NCBI GenBank assembly: GCA_003339415.1
Contig: PDHQ01000033.1
Coordinates: forward strand, 160,716-224,715
DNA: 64,000 nt
Origin: Ophiocordyceps camponoti-saundersi (nom. inval.)
Taxonomy: Eukaryota; Ascomycota; Sordariomycetes; Hypocreales; Ophiocordycipitaceae
Direction: 5' to 3'
Shown: positions 23,606 through 35,494 of the stretch, piece after piece
Position numbering within the stretch: the stretch's first letter is position 1
How the letters are laid out: every line of letters begins with the position of its first letter
Made by a program: the position numbers and the translations under genes
The notes under the pieces: model-generated
Databases searched by the model: none
What the model saw: the letters and a program-made list of their open reading frames with translations, nothing else
What the model was told of the DNA's origin: nothing

Positions 23606-26138
23606 CTACTCTTTCTTTGGCATAGACCCTCTTACAAACGCCGTATACTCCTCCTTCTCCTTCAGCCTCTTCTCCTTCTGCCTCTCCTTCTCCTCCTCCT
23701 TCCTCTTCATCTTCTCCTTCGTCTGCTCCTCCATCTTCAACTTCTCCAGCTTCCTCTTCTCCTTCCTAATCTTCAACCTCGCCCTCTTCAACCTCATCTT
23801 CTCCCTCTTCCTTTCCTTCCTTAAAGCCATCTTCTGCTGAAATTTCGTCATCTTCTTCCTCTCCAGCTCCTGCTCACTCATCCCCTCCTCGTCCTCCTCC
23901 TCGTCCCTCACCTCCCCCCACGCTTGCGCACCTTCCTGTCCGCCCCGCGCCTGGCACGCCAGAACCTCGGCCAGCTGGTTCATCTTATTCTTCGTCTTCC
24001 GACCAACCACCGACTTCAGATGCTCAGGCACGATATCCTTCGGCCACTCTTCCGTGTCGGGCAGCGGAGGGAAAAGCGTGTCCCACTTCTTCATCCTGGC
24101 GCCATCCTTTTTATTCTGAGGCGCGTCTTCCGCTGTAGTCTCCGCTGCCGTAGTCTCCGGGACAACATTCTCCGCCGTCTTCTCCCGTGCATTCTTGTTC
24201 AACGGTTTCCCGTACGTCTTGTCCTCGCCAAAGATGGCATACTTCGCACTTCGCATATCCGGACTGACGCCCAAGTCGTCCAGAAGCTGGCTTGCCTTGG
24301 TCGGCATGATGGGCTGAAGCAGGATACCCGAGATGCGCAACGCTTCGGCGCAGTTGAAGATGACCCAGTCAAGCGCCCGAAGCTTGTACATGCCGTCGCC
24401 CCTCTGGCTCTCATTAAGCGACTTTGGCATTTTGGGATCGTGGTTCTTTAAAGCCAGGCGCCACGGCTGCGCGTCTGATATGTACCGGTTCAACTGTTGG
24501 TCAAGACATCTGTCAGTTACTCCTCAGTTCAAGTTGAGTGTAACGAGAAAACCTACGTGTCGTAGGACATCTGTGACTTCCGCTATAGCGCCCGCCACAT
24601 CGGGCCGCGACATTTCATAGGTGAATACTGCCGGTAATCTTTTCAGTTTCGGGTGAAGTGACATGAGTATTCCTTCTGAGCCGGCAGGTGGAGCGAAACC
24701 CTCGCTGGTGCACATCCTGACGGCTTCTGCAACCGACCAACCATGGTTCGTCTTTGGCTTGCACACCCTCTGGAGAGCATTTCCGATACCGGCCTGCAGC
24801 TCCTTGATGTACATGATTCTCATGTTTCCGTTGGAGTAGTTCATGTCTTTCTTGAAGGACCCTTTGGACAGAAGATAGTACCGCACCGTGTCCTTGTCCC
24901 ACCGCTGCAGGGCCAAAAGGGGGTCGACCACGTTGCCGACCGACTTGGACATCTTGCGGCTCCCCATCATCCAGTGATTGTGACAGATGATCTTATAGGG
25001 TAGCGGCAGGTCCAGCGCCATGAGGATGGCGGGCCAGTAGACGGCGTGGAAGCGAAGGATGTCCTTGCCGATGATGTGCATGTTGGCTGGCCAGAGCGTG
25101 TTTGTCGCATCATTTTGCCCGTAGCCGGCGTTGGTGATGTAGTTGATGAGGGCGTCGAGCCAGACATAGATGGTTTGACTGTCATCGTGCGGATCGCGGA
25201 TGCCCCATTGGAGACGCGAGACCGGCCGGGTGACGGCAAGGTCCTCGAGGTTCTTCTCTACCCAGTCGATCACCTCGGCCATCTTGTTCTTGGGCGTGAC
25301 CCATCTGGGGTTCTTGTCGTAGAATTCGAGCAGCGGTATCTTGTATTCGGTCATGGGGAAAAACCAGGTCTTGTCCTTGACCCACTCGACCTCGCTGCCC
25401 GTCTCCGTGCTGACCATCATCTTCCGACCCGTCTGCGGCTCAATCTCCTGCTGAACCTCGGCTTCGTTGTAGAAGCACTCGTCGCCGACGCTGTACCATC
25501 CTTCGTGAGTTCCTTCGTAGAGGCCAAGCAGCTCCGAGAGGTTCTTCTTCAAGTGCGCATAGGCCTTGGTCACGGCCAGCTTGTGTTTCTCGTCCGTTGT
25601 GCGGGTGAAGAAATCGGACGAGATGTCGGCCATGCGCGCCAGTTGCTCGAATTTCGCCGAGTTGGCGTCGCAGAGCTCCTTGGGCGACACTTTTAGCTTC
25701 TCCGCAGCTTGCTGGACTTTAAGCCCGTGCTCGTCGGTGCCGGTGCTGAGGAAAGCCGTGACGCCATTGAGCTGCTGCCATCGCTTCAGCGCGTCACCCA
25801 ACAGCATCGTATATAAGTGGCCAATGTGAGGAGCTGTCAAGAGAGAAGAGAAATTCAGCGGGCCGAGAATCGAATCAGTTCATCACTGCCGAAGCCTTAC
25901 CATCGTTGACGTAAAAGATGGGCGTCGTGATATAGAACGTCTTGGACGGATTGAAATAGGCCTTTTTGATGGCAGCCCAGCGGCGCTGATTGACGATGCG
26001 CGTCTGATCGCTCAGACATGACCAATGCGGCCGAGTTAATTGCCGAAGGGCATGAGGCACGGGCCTGCCCATGGCGATACAGGAGGGGGATGTGAGAGAG
26101 ACCTGCTTGTATAAAGAAGCTATCACCGAGCGGAGCAT
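23606..26138 (-). CDS. MSM1: Methionyl-tRNA synthetase, mitochondrial type, with charged C-terminal tail
   Basis: This class I synthetase charges mitochondrial tRNA-Met. Minus-strand exons are 26138-25901, 25833-24557 and 24493-23606, giving 800 residues; both splices hold frame. The N-terminus (MLRSVIASLYKQVSLTSPS...) is basic and Ser-rich, like a mitochondrial presequence. The HIGH motif is in FYVNDAPHIGHLY (about residue 82) and is rebuilt by splice 1. The KMSKS motif is in RKMSKSVGNVVD (about 374). The anticodon-binding region ends near KWDTLFPPL (about 645). Beyond that is an extra tail of about 150 residues, extremely rich in Lys/Arg/Glu (KMALRKERKREKMRLKRAR), which is not expected in the family. 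The gene is divergent from the MTR2-like gene, 187 bp away. Confidence 0.9.
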
Positions 26139-26325
26139 GCAAAACTTGACCCAGTTACAGTGCGAATTGCGATTCGTCGATAACTGTGCAGGTTTGCAAT
26201 CAATTCTTCAGCATCATCAACTCCAACCTCCAGCAAGAGACAGCTTCTTGCACTTACACACGACATCTTCGCCTACCCAGAAACCACCAGCCTTCTCGTT
26301 CTCATTCTCTCTAGACTCGCAAAAA

Positions 26326-26894
26326 ATGACTCTCCCCGATGCCGACACCGAGGTCAAGTCGTCCAGCGAAGGTACGCCTCCAATATGCGCCAACCATCTT
26401 CGCCTCGTCCCGCTGATGCGTGCCGTCCAGCCGCCGAGACCTTCGTGAGCCACTACTATCAAGCCCTCAACAGTCTTTCGGCTATTGCTCCTTTCTACGT
26501 CAACTCGTCCAATCGTTACTCCGTCAAGGCCGACTTATCCATCAACGGCAAGGTCGTGGCCACGCCCGACGACTACAAGGCCATGTTGGACGCGCAAGGT
26601 TCCAACGTCCTCTACGAGGTCGAGTCAATCGATGCTCACGTCATCAATCCATCTTTCTCTCACAACGCGCCTGAACACATTCACGATGAAGCGCGGGTAG
26701 AGAAGAACGGCGGCCTCGCGAGCATCGTCGTCACCACCATGGGCAAGGTGCAATTTGGCAAGACACGAGACGCGCCGCAGCAGCCGTTCAATGAGACGTT
26801 TGTCCTCGTTCCAAACTGGGATGTCATGACGAGAACTCCCCCTCGAGGCGCAAAGCGATGGCTTATCATGTCGCAAAACTTTCGTGCCTTGTAA
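26326..26894 (+). CDS. MTR2: NTF2-fold mRNA export factor, MTR2-like
   Basis: This is predicted to be the small partner of Mex67 in nuclear mRNA export. Exons are 26326-26371 and 26431-26894, giving 169 residues. The splice joins MTLPDADTEVKSSSE to AAETFVSHYYQALN, the start of an NTF2-like domain. Typical NTF2/MTR2 segments follow: IAPFYVNSSNRYSV, INGKVVATPDDYKAML, and a C-terminal strand with FNETFVLVPNWDV and RWLIMSQNFRAL. The family is assigned by overall pattern; NTF2 or NXT1 paralogs are an alternative. It shares a 187-bp promoter region with the synthetase gene. Confidence 0.8.
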
Positions 26895-27183
26895 CCTGGC
26901 AAGGCGCATACTTCTTCTTCCCCCGACTATAGGACAGCGCATGGTTACAGATGGATACCTGGGTAGTCAATAATGACTCATGACTCATATGGCGTTCTGG
27001 AGTTGTTGGCTGTTGGCTGCGTCAAGGCCATGATATTCGGTGTTTGTACGGACATACATAGCTTCATCCTCATCCGGCTATTGACTGGCCTACCCTATAG
27101 CCTCATTTCCAAGAACAATCAGGAACAATAGGGTAGATGTGCTTTACCACGTTCAACTACCAACAGACATCCCTCCTCTCGCC

Positions 27184-28779
27184 ATGCCGGTCAAGCCCAA
27201 AGGCAGCACTAAAGCCGGCGTTTCCGACTCACAAGCACAGCTAACAAGCCGTTCGAAAGCAACAGCGTCGACGCCCAACGAGACGGTCGAGCAGCGATCC
27301 CAGCACCGCCGTCTGCTCACCAACCCTCTGGAGCAGCGAGTCCGCGACGCCGGCTTGTCAAGTCTTTCGCCCGCCGAGAAGAAGACATACGTCCATTCGC
27401 AGCTCGTCCTCCCCGTGACGGAGAATCGAATATCGCTCACGTCAAAAGCCGAGCGCGAGTTCTGGAAGGTCGTGAACAAGGACGGACTTGCTGCGCGTCG
27501 TTTGCGCCTTCGCTACGACTGGGGAGAGGACCGCATTGGAAGGAAGGTCGACTCTTACAGTGTTGCCGAGTTCGAGAAGCGTAGCCTTTGTCAGGCTAAG
27601 CTGACGGCCTTGGATATACTGCATCGGGCGTTTCTTGATCGGCGTGCCCGCGGTTTGGTTGACGATAAGGACGTTGAGGACGAAAAGGCTCGGCGCGTTG
27701 CCATGGCGGCCCTCAACAGGGAACTTTATGGCGAGATTGTCGGTTCGCTGGCTAAGGATCCCGAGTGGGACGACGTTGTCCCTATCCCGCAGGATGAACC
27801 CGAGGATGCCCTCGCCAAGATTGCCTACCCCGATGACTATGCAGAAGGTGAGCCTCTCCGTCGTTTTTGTCAGTCGAAACTGGAGGCTGATCCCAAGTTC
27901 TAAGCCGTATCTTACTTGCGCGCTGTCATGGCGGCAGACGAGCATACTCCTCGTTGCCTCCGCTTGACGGAGCACGTCATCTCCATGAACCCAGCCCACT
28001 ACACCGTCTGGCTGTACCGCTTCCAACTCGTCTGCTCCATGCATCTTCGCATACCAGACGAGATCAAGTGGCTGAACCAGTTGGCCTTGGAGAACCTCAA
28101 GAATTATCAGATATGGCACCATCGCCAGCTTCTCGTCGAACACTACTTCCCCATCATTGCGGGAGACGACGAAGCTGTCAAGGCCTTTGGTAGTTCTGAA
28201 ACAAGCTTCATCGCCACCATGCTCGCTCAAGACACCAAAAACTACCACGTCTGGTCGTACCGACAATACCTCGTCGAGAAGCTCGGCCTATGGACCGCCA
28301 CCGAGCTCGCCTCAACCCAGAGCTTCATCGAGACCGACGTGCGCAACAACTCGGCCTGGTCGCATCGCTTCTTTCTCGTCTTCTCAGACCCCGCTTCGTC
28401 GACACCCGGGTCGCTGGCTACGGCCCACGACGCAAAGGTGCCCGCCTCCGTCATCGACCGCGAGCTCGCCTACGCTCAGGAGAAGATTCTGCTTGCGCCG
28501 CAGAATCAGTCTGGGTGGCTTTACCTCCGTGGCGTCCTCGTAAAGGGCGGCCGTGACTTTGGATCTGTGGCTGCCTTTGCTGAGGGCTTCGTTGATGACC
28601 TTGGTCAGGATGAGGAGTCTGTTCGTAGTTCGCATGCTCTTGACTTGCTCGCGGACGTTTATAAGGAACGGGCCGACTTGCCAAAGGCTCGTCTGTGTCT
28701 GCAGAGGCTGTGGGAGAAATGGGATCCTGTGCGGGAAGGATACTGGAAGCATAGAGCTGCACAACTGGAGGAACCTTGA
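27184..28779 (+). CDS. RAM2: Protein farnesyltransferase/geranylgeranyltransferase I alpha subunit
   Basis: This is the common alpha subunit of the CAAX prenyltransferases, which attach farnesyl or geranylgeranyl groups to CAAX proteins. Exons are 27184-27847 and 27905-28779, giving 512 residues. The family region begins with WDDVVPIPQ (about 194) and contains tetratricopeptide-like prenyltransferase alpha repeats: MNPAHYTVWLYR, LKNYQIWHHRQLLVE, TKNYHVWSYRQYLVEK and NNSAWSHRFF. The splice rebuilds YAEAVSYLRAVMAADEHTPR. Fungal homologues usually start close to the WDDV motif; here about 190 additional N-terminal residues of unknown fold precede it in the same exon. The first ATG of the frame (27184) was chosen; the upstream codon at 27139 is GTG. 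Confidence 0.9.
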
Positions 28780-29115
28780 TGAGAAACGGTGAAGAGAGCG
28801 TCTTGTCGACTGTATGAAGGGTTGTGTAGTTATATAGTACGTCGTGTTATCATACGTGAGTTAAGGTGCCTATAGCAGATGGGAGATCAAGTTGCGTTTC
28901 CCGTCCCGAGCCGACTATCTAGCCACTGCTGCTTGGTCAATGGATCGACGTCTTCAAGCATCACCAACGAAAAGTGGGAAGCTGAGGCTCGACGGTTATA
29001 ACATGGGGGAACATCATCCACAGATTCCTCTGCCGGGCACGAAAAGAGGAAGCAAGGCATCAACGGCCGTGATTCAATCAGCATATATCCCCGTCCTCAG
29101 CTGCTCCTGCTCGCA
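28780..29115. other. Spacer between convergent RAM2 and CCA1
   Basis: 336 bp of shared 3' region; no gene was seen. Confidence 0.5.
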
Positions 29116-30831
29116 TCATGTCGCAGCGGGAACACCAAGCCGATCTCTCTGCTGTAGCAGCCATTCTTTCGCCTCTTCAACCCCATGCGTCTGGTGATCA
29201 AGCTGCCAGGCAACAAGTTCTGTCATGGCCAATGCAAGATAGCGACCACCCTTCTGCAGGCCAAACAGGTTCATGATGGCATTACCGTCGAGCAGCGGCT
29301 TAATCGCGTAAACGTCTTGCAAGCCCTCGCGCGCCACGAAGGCTAGGAATGCGTTGTACCGGTTAAGAGAACCCTTCAATGACGACTCCTCCTCGGCAGA
29401 GGGGAGAGATGACGGCAACGTGGTGTCGTAGACGATTTGCGCCAGTAGCGAGAACAGCACCTGCGGCCTCCAGGTATCGCCCCATGCGCGGATGGCCATG
29501 CCCACGGAACTCCTGGCCGGCAGTTTGTCCTGCTGCCCGTCGACGAGGGCGATCGTGTCTCGTACGGAGTTCATGTTTCGCATGGCATTATCTAGGAGCT
29601 TGATGTGTTTGTTCGTGGCTTTGATGGACTCGGCGGCAGCGGCGACGGCCTTTTTCAGCATCTCTTGTCGTAGCTCGCCGATGGGAGCGTAGGCAGCCAT
29701 GAGCCAGAGGCATTCGACGCTCTCGTGCGCATGGAGCATGCGGCCAAGCTCGCTTGACTCGTCGGCCAGGAGCCGGGCGAGGAGCTTGTATGCGCGCGGC
29801 CACGTCATCGGCCACGGTCTCTTTGCTTCCTGAGATGGGAGCCGTTCCTGAAGAGTCTCGCGGATCGCGGAGTTTCTCTCGAGGAAAACGGCGTGGTAGA
29901 GGTCGGCTTCGAAGAGCGATTGCAACGCGAACTGCGGATTCGGCTGTCGCATCATCTTGAAGACTTCGATGCCTACTCTCTCGCGGCTGACTTTGGCACA
30001 TAGCGCGGTGTGGATATCGGTGTCTGCCATGCTGCTCTTCGTCGCTTCTTCGACCGTGTAGCCGAGCTTGCTGCCGATACGAATCAGGCGCAGCACTCTG
30101 AGAGGGTCGTCCATGAAGGTTTTGTGAGGCTCTAGCGGCGTCCTGATGATGCCGGCTGCCATGTCTTTGAGACCCCTAGTTGTCAAGTCGACGACTTGTT
30201 GGGTGTCGAGGTTGAAGAATAGTGAGTTTACGGTGGCGTCGCGGCGGAAGGCATCCTCTTCGGCGGTTCCGAATTCCATGATCGGAGTACGACTATCATC
30301 GTCGTAGACCTCTTTCCGAAGGTTGACTAGGTCGACGTCGAGGCCAAAGACCTTGCCAATGGTCGTCTCTAGGTTCTTGGACTTGCGCAGGTTCTGCTTA
30401 GTGGTGTGAAAACCGGTGAAGATGGATGAAGTATCGATTTCGAGATCAGACGCTTGATCTCGATAGCTGTTGTTCTCTTCGAGGTTGAAGAATTCGGTCA
30501 GGGCCTCGCCGAACTGGCTGCCCGTCATGGTGCTCAGTGCGATATCGACGTCAGAGCAGGGGATGCCCAACAGGCGATCGCGGACCCAACCCCCGGTTAT
30601 CCACATCTCGAGATCGTTCGCGGCGGCCAGTCCGGACTTTTGTATGTGCGCGCGACAGCCGAGGAGCAGCTCCCGCAACAGCTTCTCGGCCGGAAGCAGG
30701 CTGATGGTACCATCGCGGCTGGTCATCGGACGGGCTACAGGTCTGTCAGTGAGCCGAGCCTTGAAGGTCGAGAAACACAATTTTACTCTGGTCGGTCCTC
30801 GGCTTCTTAGGCTGTGGCTCCATCTTAGCAT
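29116..30831 (-). CDS. CCA1: CCA-adding tRNA nucleotidyltransferase
   Basis: This enzyme adds or repairs the 3'-CCA of tRNAs in cytosol, nucleus and mitochondria. It is a single exon. From the chosen ATG at 30831 it has 571 residues. The start MLRWSHSLRSRGPTRV is arginine-rich and looks like a mitochondrial presequence. An in-frame ATG at 30987 would add 52 residues, and one at about 30729 (MTSRDGTISLL) would give a cytosolic form. The class II nucleotidyltransferase head is WITGGWVRDRLLGIPCSDVDIAL with its DxD metal site. It is followed by RRDATVNSLFFNL, the DDPLRVLRLIRIGSKLGY motif and an alpha-helical tail. Its 5' end faces CAND1 across about 430 bp. Confidence 0.92.
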   Translation of the reverse strand: MLRWSHSLRSRGPTRVKLCFSTFKARLTDRPVARPMTSRDGTISLLPAEKLLRELLLGCRAHIQKSGLAAANDLEMWITGGWVRDRLLGIPCSDVDIALSTMTGSQFGEALTEFFNLEENNSYRDQASDLEIDTSSIFTGFHTTKQNLRKSKNLETTIGKVFGLDVDLVNLRKEVYDDDSRTPIMEFGTAEEDAFRRDATVNSLFFNLDTQQVVDLTTRGLKDMAAGIIRTPLEPHKTFMDDPLRVLRLIRIGSKLGYTVEEATKSSMADTDIHTALCAKVSRERVGIEVFKMMRQPNPQFALQSLFEADLYHAVFLERNSAIRETLQERLPSQEAKRPWPMTWPRAYKLLARLLADESSELGRMLHAHESVECLWLMAAYAPIGELRQEMLKKAVAAAAESIKATNKHIKLLDNAMRNMNSVRDTIALVDGQQDKLPARSSVGMAIRAWGDTWRPQVLFSLLAQIVYDTTLPSSLPSAEEESSLKGSLNRYNAFLAFVAREGLQDVYAIKPLLDGNAIMNLFGLQKGGRYLALAMTELVAWQLDHQTHGVEEAKEWLLQQRDRLGVPAAT

Positions 30832-31262
30832 CGTGGTATGGATTCTAGGTGAGGAGGCTGTTATCGACGTCCGTTCGTTCACTGACTGATGACTGTGTGC
30901 GAATATTGATTCTTGGTGTACATATGACGTCGGGGAAACTTCTTTTCCGCGTTCCGGAGCTGGCTTAGTCACGTCCTCACTCCTCATAGCTCGCGATGAA
31001 GCTCCCCCGCAACATGTTCCTCTTCTCGTGTGAAATGTCTGAGCCTCGACGTCACCTCTCGAGTAGGAGCAGCTCGTCGTCTTCCCTCTTCATCGGCAGA
31101 ATCGCTCTACAGCTTCTCAGCCCTCTCTCTATTCGAGCGGAAATCCCTTCATACCCTGTGTATCGGGCGGGGAGGCGAAAGAGCGTCAAAAACCGCTAGA
31201 GACGCCGAGCCGCCCAGCTTGAAACCCTCCGCATCCTTGCCTCAGCGAAAGACTTCTTCATC
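30832..31262. promoter_or_regulatory. Divergent CCA1/CAND1 intergenic region
   Basis: 431 bp between divergent start codons, so it presumably carries both promoters. It includes the in-frame upstream ATG of CCA1 at 30987. No separate gene was seen. Confidence 0.45.
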
Positions 31263-34200
31263 ATGGCTTCTTCTTCGCTTGGAACAGCCTCGCCTCAGGT
31301 GATTCTCAATCACGTTCGGAAGCTTAGTGATACCGACCCGGATTTTCGCTTCATGTCTCTCAGCGACCTGCTGCAGCTCTTGATCAACTCTAAGCCAGAC
31401 CTTTTGCATCACGATTACAACGTGGCTGCACGCACTGTCGATAGTATTGTCAAGACGCTTGACGATCAGAACAGCGAGGTACAGAATTTGGCGATTAAGT
31501 GGTAAGTTTGAGCAACGCAACGGATCGTCGCGGTGCAGTTTACTGACGCGCCACGCAGCTTGGGACCTTTGGTGTCCAAAGTTCCCTCTTCCATCCTCCC
31601 GCCCATGCTCGATAAACTGTCTGCGCTGAAGCTCAAGAACTCGGTTGATAACACCATCTCCTCGCTAGCCCTTCGAACGGTCATCACTGCCCTCCCCCGA
31701 CCCGTTCCCGGCTTGCCCGTGACGGTCGAAGTTAAGCACGCTTACGAAGCCCTTCAGCGCGTCCTTATTCCACGCCTCCTCGGTTCCGGCTCCGAAACGT
31801 GGACGGCTGACGAAGCACTGGTACCAAACACTGGGAGCCTGCTGCTAGACGAAAACACCACAAACGTCGAGTCCGTCGACGTTCTCATCGAGCTGGTCCG
31901 CTGCTTCGGCACTATGCTGCAGTCGGTCGAAGTCGAGGCGGCTTTGCACGTTGTCATGAAGTTGCTGGACAGCACTAAGGGAACTTCAGTCGTAAAGAAG
32001 CGTGCTGTTGTTGCCACCTCTATGCTTGCTGTGTATCTCTCCGACCAGCAGCTTAACGACGTTGTCAAGAGGCTCACGTCAGGCCTCTCACAGGAAAATA
32101 CCAGCCCCATGACCCGCAGACTGTACATATCCATTCTAGGAAGTATGGCAAGGTCTATCCCGTCACGTTTCGGGCCCCATCTTTCGGTGGCCGCCCCGTT
32201 CGTCCTGCATGCGTTGTCCGAGGGGGAGTTGCAGCAGCATATGGCTAAGCTAAGCGACGGCGACGATGCCAATCAGGACTTTAACGAGGTACGCGAAGCA
32301 TCGTTGGTGTCCCTTGAAGCCTTCCTGGCGTCGTGTCCTCAAGAGATGCGCCAATTCACCGACGACACCATGGCTTCGGCCCTCCGGTACATCAAATACG
32401 ACCCCAACTATGCCTTTAACAGCAGCGACGAAATGGACGTGGACGATGGTGATGACGCGAACGAAGATGAGGACGAAGCCTTTGACGACGACGACGACGG
32501 CTTCGACGACGACGATGACGACGACGCGAGCTGGAAGGTCAGACGCTGTGCCGTCAAGGCGCTCTACACTCTGATCGCGACCAGGGGCAGCGGAGACCTT
32601 TTGGACAACGGTGTTCTGTACTCCCAGGTGGCACCGACGCTGATCAAGCGCATCGAGGAGAGGGAAGAGAATGTACGGCTTGAGGTCATTTCTGCCATCT
32701 CGCTGCTGGTCCGCAAGACGGGTGAGGGGCTTCACCTGCCAGATGCGCCCCTCGATGACTTGGAGCCCGAAGCAACCACCCAGGTGCCAGTGACCAGGAA
32801 GAGGAGACGTCAGAGCAGCGGCGGCAGCGCCAACGTCTCGAGGTTCTCAGCCGGAGCCGGCCTTACGTCTCCGGTGCTGGACCAGGTCCCTGCCACCGGA
32901 CCTCGGGCCGATCTCTCGCGCCTGATTCCTAGCATCGTCCACGCCAGCACGAAGCAGCTTCAGGGCAAGACGGTAGCAACAAAGCAGTCCATTATCAATC
33001 TTCTCGACGACCTGGTGCTGGTGCAGCGCGGCGGGCTGTCCGACTTCTTCTCCGACATCATTGACCCGGTGACGGACGAGACGAAGGCGTCGACTTCGGG
33101 CTCCGCGCCGTCGTCGTCGTCACTGGCGGCGGCCAGCGGCTCAGCCTCAGCGACGCCGAGCACTCTGCGCATCGCAGCGCTGAAGCTCATCAGTGACGTC
33201 TGCAGAACGCACTCGTCGTCACTTCTCCAGCCCTTCCTGCCCAAGATGGTGGCGGCCGTGACTTCGGCCGTGCACGATCGTTTTTACAAGATATCCAGCG
33301 AGGCCATCCGGACGGCAGAGGAGCTCGTGAAGACCATGACGCCGCCTCGTTCGCGGAACGCGGGCGCCGCGTACAAAGCGGAGGTGGAGAAGCTATACAA
33401 GGTCGTGATGGATAGAGGTGCAGCCAACGACTCGGACGCCGAGGTGCGGCAGCGCGCTATCCACGCTCTGGGCGTGCTCGTGTCAAGAACATCAACTGCC
33501 GAAGGCGCCCAACTGCTTTCGGCGGATAAGCGCAAGGCGGCGCTGGACGTGTTGCTAGACCGACTGAAGAATGAGACGACGCGGCTGGCAGCTGTCCGAG
33601 CCATCGATAACGTGGCGGCCCTGGCGTTGATGCCCGGGCAGCTCGACAAGGCCTGGATCCAGCAGGTGGCGCTCGAGCTCTGCGCGCAGCTGCGCAAGGC
33701 GAACCGGACGCTTCGGGGGTCGAGCGTGTCGGCGCTGCGGCATCTGGTGTTGTGCGAGGCGGCGCAGGACCAGCTTCAGCCGGCTACAATCGAGGGTATC
33801 GTCTCGGCACTGATGCCAGCCGTCACGGACGGTGACACTTACCTGCTCGGGCCCGCGCTGCTGATCCTGGCCAACATGGTACAGAGCCACTCCCAACTGG
33901 TGATGACAAGCGAAATGACGGCGGCGCTCTGCCAGCTGTTGAAATCGCACTCGGCCAGCATAGTACAGGAGCAGTTGCTGGAGTTGATGGGCGCCATCGG
34001 GCGCAGCGGAACGACGCAACAGCTGATGAAAGGGCTTCTCGTGGATGTTAGTATCTCCGGAGATCCCTCTGTTGTCGGCAAAGTGATCGGAACGCTACTG
34101 GTGACGGGGGGCAGCTCGACCGGCGTGACTCTCGATAGCTTCGTCACGGAACTCAAGGCAAGCGCCAAAATCAAGGACGACGCGCGAGTCAGCCTCGCCC

Positions 34201-35494
34201 TGGCAGTGCTGGGTGAGGCTGGGATGCGGCTCGGGGCCGAGTCGCCGCTGGAGCCGGAACTGTTCCTGGAGCAGTTCCACCCGGAGCCGGACAAGGTATC
34301 CCTGGCGGCGGCCATCGCCCTTGGACGGGCGGGTTCGGGCGACGCGCCGCGCTTCCTACCGGTGATGCTGAAGACGATGCAGAAGGGGGGTAACACGCAG
34401 TATCTGCTGATCCAGTCTATCAAGGAGATCCTGCACTCTGTATCGGTGCGGTCGACGGACCTTCGCGACTATGCAATGCCTATCTGGGATGAGCTGATCA
34501 AGTCATGCTCTAATGCGGATAACCGGGTGGTTTGCGCCGAGTGTGTTGGGCGGTTGGTGATGCTGGATTCGACGGTGTTTATGCCAAAGCTGGAGGTGCG
34601 TTTCCTTTTTCCTGTCTCTGTCTATCCCTTTCCGTTCATCCGTTGTTCTGACAAAACATCACAGACGCTCCTCCGCGACGACTCGTCGGGCATCCGCGGC
34701 ATGGCGGTGCAGGCGGTGCGATACACGCTGCCAGAGAGCGACGAGGCCTTTGACGCGGTGCTGCAAAAGACGTTGTTCGGCATGCTGCATGTGATGCTGC
34801 AGGACTCGGACATGGAGACGCGGCGACTGGCCATGTCGACGCTAAACTCGGCGGCGCACAATAAGCCGGATCTCATGCTGCCGCATCTGGGGAATCTAGT
34901 GCCGTTTGTGCTGAGTGAATCAATGGTAAAACCCGAGCTCGTCAAGGAGGTGATGCTCGGGCCATTCAAACACACGGTCGACGACGGGCTGGAGGTGCGC
35001 AAGGTGAGTTGCTGATGTGTATCCATCGATTCATGTCGTGCAGAGGCTGATGAAAGAAACAGAGCGCATACGAGACGTTGTACGCGTTGATGGAGACGGC
35101 CTTTACGCGGATCAGCATCGTTGACCTCTACGACCGAGTGGTGGCAGGCCTCAAAGATGATAACGACATCCGTCAGCTCTGCAATCTGATGGTGACGAAG
35201 CTGACGACGCTTGATCCGGACGAGACGATGCGCAGGCTAGAAGCCATCGCCGACGCCTATCGGTCGGTACTGTCGCTCAAGCTCAAGGACAACGCGGTCA
35301 AGCAGGAGGTGGAGAAGCAGGACGAGGCCAACAAGAGCGTTCTCCGCGTTTCTCTCCTGCTCGGGGACAGGCTGAAGGCGGCGGCGTCGAGCAACTCGTG
35401 GGCTACGTACTGGGAGTGGGTGAACAAGGAGTTTGAGAAGCAGCTTCGAGGGCTGAGAGATGAGACGAAGGAGCTGCAGACGAGGATGGTGTGA
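31263..35494 (+). CDS. CAND1: CAND1/TIP120 cullin-associated HEAT-repeat protein
   Basis: This is the exchange factor for cullin-RING ubiquitin ligase substrate receptors. Exons are 31263-31501, 31559-34595, 34665-35003 and 35063-35494, giving 1,348 residues, close to other fungal CAND1 proteins. HEAT repeats run throughout, starting VILNHVRKLSDTDPDFRFMSLSDLL. An acidic insert (DEDEAFDDDDDGFDDDDDDD) interrupts an early repeat just before SWKVRRCAVKALY, as is usual in CAND1. The end carries the conserved VRKSAYETLYALMETAF region rebuilt by the last splice. Intron 2 is 69 nt and lacks an in-frame stop, so it could be missed by gene callers; its GTGCGT donor, CTGAC branch and CAG acceptor support splicing. 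Confidence 0.93.

Noticed and set aside
27139..27183. Longer start for the prenyltransferase alpha subunit
   Set aside because: The codon at 27139 is GTG, not ATG. The first in-frame ATG is 27184.
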